From Asaia sp003994335 (GTDB taxonomy: Bacteria; Pseudomonadota; Alphaproteobacteria; Acetobacterales; Acetobacteraceae): a DNA stretch of 64,000 nucleotides. A model generated the notes under the pieces. That model did no database searches, was not told where the DNA came from, and saw nothing but the letters and a program-made list of their open reading frames with translations. Position numbers and translations under genes: made by a program. Shown in pieces: positions 25,534 to 32,864 of the stretch (position 1 is the first letter of the stretch; each line of letters opens with the position of its first letter). The stretch lies in NCBI RefSeq assembly GCF_037151175.1, contig NZ_JBBCOR010000004.1:124001-188000 (forward strand), written 5' to 3'.

Positions 25534-26496
25534 ATGGCCGGATTTTTCTCACGTCTGAAACAGGGGCTGACGCGCTCGACGCAGAAGCTGAATGCTGCTC
25601 TCACCCATCGCTATCTCGATGAGACGGCGCTGGAGGAGCTCGAAGACGAGCTGATCGCTGCCGATCTGGGTCCATCGGTGGCTGGACGTGTGATCGAGGA
25701 GTTCCGCAGCTCTCGCTTCGGGCGCAACGTGACGACCGAGGAAATCCAGGAAGCCCTTGCGACGGAAATCGCGCGTGTGCTCGAGCCCGTGGCCCAGCCC
25801 TTCGAACTCAAGACCGAGCACAAGCCTCATGTGGTGCTGGTTGTGGGCGTCAATGGCGTAGGCAAGACCACCACCATCGGCAAAATGGCCAAGTGGTTCC
25901 GTGATCAGGGTCGCTCTGTCATGATGGTGGCGGGCGATACCTTTCGCGCGGCGGCCGTCGAGCAGTTGCAGGTCTGGGGCGAACGCACGGGCGCACCTGT
26001 CATCGCAGGCAAGCCGGGTGGCGATGCGGCAGGGCTGGCCTATGAGGGCATCAAACAGGCGCGCGAATCCGGCACGGATCTGCTTTTCGTCGATACGGCC
26101 GGGCGTCTGCATAACAAGGGCGCGCTCATGGAAGAGCTCGCCAAGATCATCCGCGTGATGAAGAAATTCGACGAGACGGCGCCGCATTCGGTCCTGCTGG
26201 TTCTTGATGCGACGACCGGGCAGAATGCGATGGAGCAGGTGCGTGTGTTCCGTGAACTGGTCAATGTGACCGGTCTGATCGTCACCAAGCTCGACGGTTC
26301 GGCGCGTGGCGGGATCGTGGTCGCGCTGGCTGACGCGTTCAAGCTGCCCGTGCATCTTGTGGGTGTGGGTGAGCAGGTGGAAGACCTGCGCCCCTTCTCG
26401 GCGCGGGATTACGCTCGTGGTCTTGTGGGTGGGACCGGCGGCGATCTGACGCGGCATCTTGTCGATGAGCCGCAAGACCCGCCCGAACTGGGCTGA
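25534..26496 (+). CDS. ftsY: Signal recognition particle receptor FtsY
   Basis: SRP receptor GTPase of 320 aa that docks ribosome-nascent chains with SRP at the membrane for co-translational insertion. The N domain (about 1-90) is followed by the G domain with GVNGVGKTTTIGKMAKWF (G1), DTFRAAAVEQLQVW, DTAGRLHNKGALMEEL (G3), TKLDGSARGG (G4) and GVGEQVEDLRPFS. The acidic A domain seen in E. coli is absent, so this is the short NG-type form usual in Alphaproteobacteria. The start lies one base after the mtaB stop. Confidence 0.97.
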   Translation: MAGFFSRLKQGLTRSTQKLNAALTHRYLDETALEELEDELIAADLGPSVAGRVIEEFRSSRFGRNVTTEEIQEALATEIARVLEPVAQPFELKTEHKPHVVLVVGVNGVGKTTTIGKMAKWFRDQGRSVMMVAGDTFRAAAVEQLQVWGERTGAPVIAGKPGGDAAGLAYEGIKQARESGTDLLFVDTAGRLHNKGALMEELAKIIRVMKKFDETAPHSVLLVLDATTGQNAMEQVRVFRELVNVTGLIVTKLDGSARGGIVVALADAFKLPVHLVGVGEQVEDLRPFSARDYARGLVGGTGGDLTRHLVDEPQDPPELG

Positions 26497-26899
26497 CCAG
26501 CCGGGCTTGCCTGCCTTGTAACGGTGAGACGGGACATATTTATGGCCTTCATGGACGCGGTCGCCCAGGTGGCGGCTCTCGCGAGCCCGACAGGAGCGCG
26601 GCACAGGGCCTTTTTCATTAATCGTTAAAAGAGCCGGAGGAGCCGGAAGAAGCATTGCGTGCGCTTGCTTCACTGCTTTGGCGGCACATTTGGGGCAGAC
26701 GGCCCGAGAATTGTGTCTTTTACGCAACGACTATCTGGATAGAAATGTCAGAATTGACGTTAATTTGACGAATTAACGCTAATTCAAATTATTTTTAAAG
26801 TTCGACACAAAGCAGCAATATTAAGTCGCACTCATCTTTTTCTCGTTATGCCAGCGTTACGTTTCGATTAAATGTCGTTACGTATGGAGCGTGTGAACG
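26497..26899. other. Non-coding region before the first TonB-dependent receptor
   Basis: About 400 bases with no supported gene. A 28-codon frame (ATG at 26542) has no resemblance to anything known to me. The right half is AT-rich and holds an inverted repeat and likely the receptor promoter. Confidence 0.5.
26759..26777 (+). promoter_or_regulatory. Inverted repeat upstream of receptor gene at 26900
   Basis: GTTAATT-TGACG-AATTAAC is a perfect 7-bp inverted repeat with a 5-nt spacer in an AT-rich stretch 123 bases before the start codon. Nearby copies of the AATT core (GAATTAACGCTAATTC) surround it. It does not match a Fur box. It is a candidate operator of unknown regulator. Confidence 0.4.
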
Positions 26900-29731
26900 A
26901 TGGCGTTGAGCCTGCGCAGATCTTTTCTTTTGACGTTTACGGCCGTTGCCGGCCTGTCCGCCTCTGGTTTCCTTTCCGCCTCGGCTGCAAGCGTTCCCAT
27001 GGACGCCACCGCCACCAAGAAGAAGACCGTGGTCAAGACCAAGGACGCCTCGCCCAAATCCGAGACCATCATGGTCACGGGGTCTTATCTGCGCAGTTCC
27101 AACAACAGTTCTGCCAACCCGGTCCAGGTCATCACGGCCAAACAGATCCAGCAGACCTCGGCCATTTCGCTCGGCGATTATCTTCAGCGACTGCCGTCGA
27201 TCGGCTCTTCAGGTACGCCGAACCAGCAGACCAATGGCGGCGGTGGCGTGAGCTGCACCGATATCCGTAATTTCGGCTCCAAGCGTGTACTGATCCTGAT
27301 CGACGGCAAGCGTACGGCGATCAACGCGGCCACGTCCTGCGTCGATCTGAACACGATCCCTGTTGAGGAGATCGCGAGCGTCGAAATGCTCAAGGATGGC
27401 GGCTCGGAGCTCTACGGCGCCGATGCCGTCTCGGGCGTGATCAATATCAAGCTGCGCCATGATGTGACCAAGGCCACCATCACCATGCGCGGCGGTATCT
27501 CGCAATATGGCGACGCCAAGACCGGTTTGCTCTCGGCCATGAAAGGCTTCAATTTCGATCATGGCCGCGGCAATGTCACGCTATTCGGCCAGTACAATAC
27601 CTCCGGCGGAATCATGAGCCAGGATCGCGCCTGGGCGGCTAACCCACAGCAGACCAATCCGGTCACCGGTACGCCGGTCTATGGCTCATCCATCATCCCG
27701 GCTGGCCGCGTGACCAACCCGATCACGGGCGCCAATCTGGTATCGAATGGCGACGGCACTTTCCATCGCTACAGCAATGCTGATCGCTATAATTTCGCCA
27801 AAGATACAATGGTGCAGAATTATAATCAGAACTCGGCGCTGTCTGGCGATGCGCATTATGATGTCGACAGCCATTTCAAGCCCTACGCCAATGTGCGTTA
27901 CAGCCATACCACCACGGCGCGCCAGATGGCTGCGGCCCCTGTCTCGGGTGGCATCAAGCCGTCTCCGCTTCTGTCGTCCTGGACGATTCCGGCGGGTAGC
28001 CCCTATAATATCTGGGGACGTGACGCGATCATGTCGCGCCGCATGAACGATCTCGGCCCGCGCAAGATGGATTATGCGACCGATACCTGGACCGTGATTG
28101 GTGGCGCCAAGGGCAAGATCTGGCGTGGCTGGGACTACGACGCCTCCATGACCTACGGTCAAAGCCAGTACACGGCCAATACCCAGAACATGGGCAATTA
28201 CCGTCATCTGCTTCAAATGACAGGCGTCCGCCAGCTCGATCCGACCAACCCTGCGAGCAAGATCGTCTATGATCCGACGGTCTGTACCAGTCAGCCGGGC
28301 TGCGTTCTTTCCAACCCGCTCGCGCCGCTTTCCCCTGCAGCTGCTGAGTACGGCAAGTTCACACAGCACGATCACGCCATGTATCAGCTGCGCGACTTCA
28401 ATCTGCGCATCAATAACAGCAATGTGGCGAAGATGCCTTGGCAGCATGGCGGCGATCTGGGCATTGCCTTCGGCATGGAGCATCGCAGCGAGCAGCTGAG
28501 CAGCAAGCCTGATCCAATCGTCATTGCTGGCGACTCCACGGGAAATGCCACCAGCTATACGGGTGGCGGCTTCAACGTGAATGAGGTCTACGCAGAAGGG
28601 CAGATTCCCCTGCTGCAGAATGCGTTTCTGGCCAAGGATCTGACGATCGACGGCCAGGGGCGGTGGTCCGATTACAATACCTTTGGTTCGACCAAGAACT
28701 GGAAAGTATCGATCAATTGGGCCCCGGTGCGCGATATCCGCTTCCGGGCCACGCTCGGTACGTCCTATCGCCAGCCGAACGTCTATGAGCTTTATGGCGG
28801 CCAGCAACTGGGTTATCCGTCTGCTGTCGATCCCTGTGCATCGCTCTCGAATTACGGAGGCGCACAGGCGGCTGCCGTTCTCGCGCGCTGCAACGCGCAG
28901 GGCATCAACCCCGCTACATTCGTGTCCCAGAACACGAGCCAGGTTCCCACCGTCTCCGGCGGTAACGTGAAGCTGCAGCCGGAAAGCGGACGGACCTACA
29001 CGATTGGCACTGTCGTGACGCCGCGTTGGGTTCCGGGGCTGTCAGCATCGGTGACCTACTGGCATTACTCGCTCAATAATACCATCGGCACTCTGACCAC
29101 CCAGTATATTCTTGATCAGTGCTATACAGGTGCGGATACGAGCCAGTGTGGTGCCATCGCGGCGCGCTCGGTTTCCCAGCAGTTGACTTCGGTCAGCGCC
29201 ATCTATCAGAATCTGGGCGGTATCCGGACCAGCGGTATCGATTTCGATCTGGACTATCATGTACGTCTGACGCCGCATGACGGGCTTACCATCTCGAACA
29301 ACATGCAGCAGCTCGTCAGCTATCTGCAACAGAACGTGCCGAATGGGCAGTGGTACAACTATACTGGCCGCCTGTTCTATCAAGGTGGGAGCGGTCAGCC
29401 GCGTGTCAGTGACTACGCTCAGGCGACGTGGCAGCATGACGATTTCAGCTTCACCTATATGATGCGTTATATTGGTGGCATGGTCTGGAACAACGGTGTG
29501 ACTGACGTGACCCCCAAGACGGGTGGTCAGTACAAGACGCCGGGTATCTTCACCCATGATATCACACTCGGATACCGCCTCAATCGCTGGAATTTTGAGG
29601 CCGGTGTGAGCAATCTGTTCGACAAGAAGCCACCTTTTGTCATGGATACCTCGACCAATACGAATATCTACCAGTACGGCAGCCTGATCGTCGGCCGCTA
29701 CGCGTTCCTTCAGGCCGGGATCAGCTTCTGA
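26900..29731 (+). CDS. TonB-dependent outer-membrane receptor
   Basis: Outer-membrane beta-barrel transporter of 943 aa that takes up a ligand using TonB/ExbBD energy. A signal peptide ends around SASA (residue 29). A TonB-box-like segment, SETIMVTGSYLR, lies near 52-65. The plug domain (about 65-190) has NPVQVITAKQIQQ, RVLILIDGKRT and LNTIPVEEIASVEMLKDGGS, the usual start of the plug's last strands, then LYGADAVSGVINI. The barrel ends in phenylalanine (GISF), as outer-membrane proteins do. The start has GGAG 10 nt upstream. It resembles the sugar/oligomer-type receptors of Caulobacter and relatives rather than classical siderophore receptors, but the ligand is unknown. It is related to the receptor at 49635. 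Confidence 0.9.
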   Translation: MALSLRRSFLLTFTAVAGLSASGFLSASAASVPMDATATKKKTVVKTKDASPKSETIMVTGSYLRSSNNSSANPVQVITAKQIQQTSAISLGDYLQRLPSIGSSGTPNQQTNGGGGVSCTDIRNFGSKRVLILIDGKRTAINAATSCVDLNTIPVEEIASVEMLKDGGSELYGADAVSGVINIKLRHDVTKATITMRGGISQYGDAKTGLLSAMKGFNFDHGRGNVTLFGQYNTSGGIMSQDRAWAANPQQTNPVTGTPVYGSSIIPAGRVTNPITGANLVSNGDGTFHRYSNADRYNFAKDTMVQNYNQNSALSGDAHYDVDSHFKPYANVRYSHTTTARQMAAAPVSGGIKPSPLLSSWTIPAGSPYNIWGRDAIMSRRMNDLGPRKMDYATDTWTVIGGAKGKIWRGWDYDASMTYGQSQYTANTQNMGNYRHLLQMTGVRQLDPTNPASKIVYDPTVCTSQPGCVLSNPLAPLSPAAAEYGKFTQHDHAMYQLRDFNLRINNSNVAKMPWQHGGDLGIAFGMEHRSEQLSSKPDPIVIAGDSTGNATSYTGGGFNVNEVYAEGQIPLLQNAFLAKDLTIDGQGRWSDYNTFGSTKNWKVSINWAPVRDIRFRATLGTSYRQPNVYELYGGQQLGYPSAVDPCASLSNYGGAQAAAVLARCNAQGINPATFVSQNTSQVPTVSGGNVKLQPESGRTYTIGTVVTPRWVPGLSASVTYWHYSLNNTIGTLTTQYILDQCYTGADTSQCGAIAARSVSQQLTSVSAIYQNLGGIRTSGIDFDLDYHVRLTPHDGLTISNNMQQLVSYLQQNVPNGQWYNYTGRLFYQGGSGQPRVSDYAQATWQHDDFSFTYMMRYIGGMVWNNGVTDVTPKTGGQYKTPGIFTHDITLGYRLNRWNFEAGVSNLFDKKPPFVMDTSTNTNIYQYGSLIVGRYAFLQAGISF

Positions 29732-30160
29732 TCACAGAGGGAGACGCGGGTCAGGGCACTTTTTGCGCAGTGCCTTGATCCGCTCGCTCAGCGTTGGTGT
29801 CGAAGCCAGCGCGAGGCGAAACATCTGTCACTTCTTCCTGGAGAAGAGACATTCGACGAAGGCCGCGATTGCCGTTTTCAGTCGTCTCGGTTTGCCGACC
29901 CGTTCGGTCATTTCCGTAAAATCACGCACATACGCTGATACCTGGAGATAGGCGGGTGAAACGCTGGGTAGCCGAACTCCTGCATCCGGCAACCAGCGGG
30001 GCTCTGGACTGAGGCTTCGCCTCTGAGGGCACGCCTTGGACAGACCTCAGGATTCAGGCGCGTGATCCCCTTGCAACACAACAGCTTCCGCCTTCGGGTG
30101 AGTAGGGAACGGCCCGCTTTCATCACGGTTAGGTGATATAAGCCCGTATCTCCTCTTTCC
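29732..30160. other. Gene-poor stretch with hairpin and possible coding remnant
   Basis: About 430 bases. A hairpin at 29751-29778 (arms TCAGGGCACT / AGTGCCTTGA, one mismatch) may terminate the receptor transcript. On the minus strand, around 29950-29830, a frame reads AYVRDFTEMTERVGKPRRLK followed by TAIAAFVECLFSRKK and a stop, which looks protein-like but lacks a convincing start and is not recognised. I treat it as a possible gene remnant, not a gene. Confidence 0.4.
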
Positions 30161-30973
30161 TTGCTTGCGGATTGTCTGTTGCGCCGTCTTCGCCTCCCTG
30201 TGTTTCATCCGGAGAGCATAGCCGTTCTCACGCTGCTTGCTCCGATATTCCTCAGCATCCCCTGCATGGCGCAGCGTACTGAGGGCGCACAATCGGCGGG
30301 TGGGTTTGCTCCCGGCGCGCGCGCCTCGGCTTCGGCCAATGCAACACTGGATAGCGTGGTGGGTAATCGCCCTTCACCGGTGAAAAACGAGGTTTCTCTC
30401 GGCGGCATCACCTACCGGGTTTCGCCTCAGGGTGTGGTCAGCGGTCCTGACGGAAAGGCCGTGGCGGGGGGATGCCCGTCTCCCGTTTCCGTGGCTTCGG
30501 GTCAGTTCGTAGCGGGCGGAGCACCCGCCGAGCCAGCATTGCTCGGCTCTCATGGTGCGGGGATCGGAGCGGGGAAGAGCGAGGCGGTCATGATCGGGGT
30601 GACGAAACAGGCCCCTCGAATCGCTTCATCGAACGCACCGCCCGCATCAGGGGATATGCGGAATTATGCCACGATGAACGCGTCTTTCGGCCCCTCTGGC
30701 GTCTATGTGCTGCCCCATCCCTGCCGTATCAGCGGTGCGGGTAAGCAGGCCATGATCGCAGACGCTGCAGCGTCTCTCGCCTCGGCGGGGGGGAATGCCT
30801 TTGCTCTGGCCGGTAATCGCGAGGGTGTCCAACAGGTGGATCGTGCCACGCTTCTGCCTGGTGGCGACGTGATGCTCAGCTCCGATCAGGCCGCAAAGGC
30901 GGCGCCACAACTGACAACAAATGCCTCTGAGCGGCAGGGTGCGCCCGCCATACCCGCAGGCGAGCAGCCATGA
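30161..30973 (+). CDS. Unknown secreted protein paired with a TpsB porin
   Basis: Protein of up to 270 aa, not recognised. The longest frame opens with TTG at 30161; GTG at 30200 is a second candidate. Either gives a signal-like hydrophobic stretch (SIAVLTLLAPIFLSIPCMA) with a plausible cut before QRTEG. The mature part is Ala/Gly/Ser/Pro-rich with three cysteines and no detectable domain; GGITYRVSPQGVVSGPDGK is a short ordered-looking segment. It ends overlapping the ATG of the TpsB gene (ATGA), which suggests translational coupling. It lacks the N-terminal haemagglutinin (TPS) domain expected of a TpsA substrate. It might be a small exported partner, a periplasmic chaperone, or unrelated. 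Confidence 0.65.
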   Translation: MLADCLLRRLRLPVFHPESIAVLTLLAPIFLSIPCMAQRTEGAQSAGGFAPGARASASANATLDSVVGNRPSPVKNEVSLGGITYRVSPQGVVSGPDGKAVAGGCPSPVSVASGQFVAGGAPAEPALLGSHGAGIGAGKSEAVMIGVTKQAPRIASSNAPPASGDMRNYATMNASFGPSGVYVLPHPCRISGAGKQAMIADAAASLASAGGNAFALAGNREGVQQVDRATLLPGGDVMLSSDQAAKAAPQLTTNASERQGAPAIPAGEQP

Positions 30974-32715
30974 GGCGCCGTCGCACTTTAGCGGGCCTGA
31001 TCATTCTGGTCGCCGGGGCGTTTCTCCTGCCGCATGAAAGCGCAGCGCGTTCGATACTCAGGCCGGGTGGGGCTGCCTCTGCCTTGCCAGAACTCTCCTC
31101 ATCCGCCCCCCGAAAACCGGCGCTCGTTCCCCAGGCGCTTAGCTCCTCCCGTCCGGCTTTACCACTTTTACGGGCGCTGGTTATCGCCCCGATGGGGATG
31201 AGCGCGCAACAGGAGCGGGACAGAGCGCTCACTACCGTCAATCTACCCTTGCTTGAAACCGCTGCGTTCTCCAAGCGGATCATGCCCTTCATCGGGCATT
31301 CCCTCAGCTTCGGTCAGATGCAGGGACTGGTGGATATTGTCGTCGGGTATTATCGCGAAAAAGCCCATGCCTTCGTGACCGTCAGCGTACCCCCCCAACG
31401 CGTTCATGCGGGCGTCCTGCGTCTCGACGTGCTGGAATATCGCATCGGCGCCCTGCGCGTGATCGGCAATCAGTGGTTCTCTGACCGTGTCATCCGCCAG
31501 CAAAGCGGTCTCTCCAGCGGTCAGGTGTCGACGCTCGATGCATTGCAGACGGATCTGCGCTGGCTCAACACCAACCCGTTTCGCACTGTCGATATGGTGT
31601 ATCGGCCAGGCACCAAACCCGGCGTGACCGATGTTGATCTGCGCGTGGCCGATCGCCTGCCGCTTTACGTGTATGGTGCTTATGACAACCAGCTCGACCC
31701 TACTTTGGGGCGGCTGAACTGGGATTTGGGCGTCTCCTGGGGAGACGCATTCCACCTTGGCCAGACACTGACCTATCAATTGCAGCGCAGCGTATCAGGG
31801 CGGTTCACCGGTCATAACGCAAGTTGGGAAATTCCCCTTACATCCCGTGATGCCCTGCTGGTTTTCGGCAATTATTCGGTCTCTTACCCGGTGGCTGACC
31901 AGCCTTTGAGCAATAAGGGTATTTCGGGGCAGGCCTCGTTACGCTGGCTGCACATGCTGCCCCATCTGGCCCTTGGGGCGCGGTTTGGTGTGGACGGCAC
32001 GGTTCAAGCGGGGTTCGACTGGAAATCCACGATTTCAGACCAGTTCAGCGCCGCCGTGCCCCTCATTCTGGCCAATGCCGAGACCAATCAGTTCGTTCTC
32101 GGCTTTATCGGCTCCGTGCAGGACCCTTGGGGCAAGACCGAAATCAATAATCAGATTGTCTATGGCCCGCCGGGTATCTCCGCCTATAACAAAAGGGGAT
32201 GGTACGAGACCATTTTTCCTAACGCCAAGCCGAATTACGCCTATGACCGGCTGCTCCTGAAACGCGCCCTTTCTCTGCCTTTCGGTCTCACGGCCAATAC
32301 GAAATTCGGCTGGCAGGGCGCCACGCATAATCTGCTCTACAGTGAGCAGCTCATGATTGGCGGCATGGGTACCGTGCGCGGGTATTACGTGAATACCTCC
32401 TTTGGCAGTCGCGGTCTGATGGCGAGCGAGGAAATCGACACACTTGGCTTTTCTCTGGGTAAATGGATCGGGCTGAATGCGCTTGATGACAAGAACACGT
32501 TGGGTGCCTTCTGGGACTGGGGCGATAATTCCCAGGTTCACCCTGCGGGGATAGGGCCGCGTGTCGTGACATTATCGAGCCTTGGCACCGCGCTGAGCAG
32601 CAAGATCAACCGTCATCTGAATGTGAGCGTCGATGCTGGCTGGAGGCTCCGGCGGGCTGCCAGCCGAGGAAGTCGAGGTGTGTTCTGCGACTTCAATCTC
32701 GTCGCTGGATTCTGA
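30970..32715 (+). CDS. TpsB-type two-partner secretion porin (ShlB/FhaC/HecB family)
   Basis: Outer-membrane transporter of 581 aa of the Omp85 superfamily, which normally exports one large TpsA exoprotein. After a signal peptide (residues 1-26) and a Pro/Ser-rich linker, a first POTRA-like domain spans about 95-170 (SLSFGQMQGLVDIVVGYYRE, RLDVLEYRIGALRV) and a second about 155-235 (VIGNQWFSDRVIRQQ, RWLNTNPFRTVDMVYRPG). The 16-strand barrel follows, with the conserved lid-lock motif VRGY in MGTVRGYYVN, and ends in phenylalanine (LVAGF). No TpsA gene with a filamentous haemagglutinin domain lies nearby; the only coupled gene is the unknown secreted protein upstream. Confidence 0.88.
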   Translation: MRRRRTLAGLIILVAGAFLLPHESAARSILRPGGAASALPELSSSAPRKPALVPQALSSSRPALPLLRALVIAPMGMSAQQERDRALTTVNLPLLETAAFSKRIMPFIGHSLSFGQMQGLVDIVVGYYREKAHAFVTVSVPPQRVHAGVLRLDVLEYRIGALRVIGNQWFSDRVIRQQSGLSSGQVSTLDALQTDLRWLNTNPFRTVDMVYRPGTKPGVTDVDLRVADRLPLYVYGAYDNQLDPTLGRLNWDLGVSWGDAFHLGQTLTYQLQRSVSGRFTGHNASWEIPLTSRDALLVFGNYSVSYPVADQPLSNKGISGQASLRWLHMLPHLALGARFGVDGTVQAGFDWKSTISDQFSAAVPLILANAETNQFVLGFIGSVQDPWGKTEINNQIVYGPPGISAYNKRGWYETIFPNAKPNYAYDRLLLKRALSLPFGLTANTKFGWQGATHNLLYSEQLMIGGMGTVRGYYVNTSFGSRGLMASEEIDTLGFSLGKWIGLNALDDKNTLGAFWDWGDNSQVHPAGIGPRVVTLSSLGTALSSKINRHLNVSVDAGWRLRRAASRGSRGVFCDFNLVAGF

Positions 32716-32772
32716 TGGGGATAAAGTATCGTCCGTCGTAACCTCCAGTAAGTATTGCCTGGGATACGAGAC

Positions 32773-32804
32773 CTATACTTTGGTATAGAGAGATCATACC
32801 AAAG
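32773..32804 (+). promoter_or_regulatory. Overlapping inverted repeats upstream of the second TonB-dependent receptor
   Basis: Two interlocked inverted repeats: CTATAC-TTTG-GTATAG (32773-32788) and CTTTGGTAT-9 nt-ATACCAAAG (arms 32778-32786 and 32796-32804, perfect 9 bp). They lie 61-92 bases before the receptor start, in the likely promoter. Since the receptor is followed by a FixLJ-like kinase and regulator, this is a candidate site for that regulator. As an alternative it could act as a hairpin behind the tpsB gene, though no T tract follows. Confidence 0.5.
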
Positions 32805-32864
32805 AGGGCATTTGATCAGAAGCGTATTGTCATTAGGGAATCCCCGAACAGGGAAGATCTCGAC

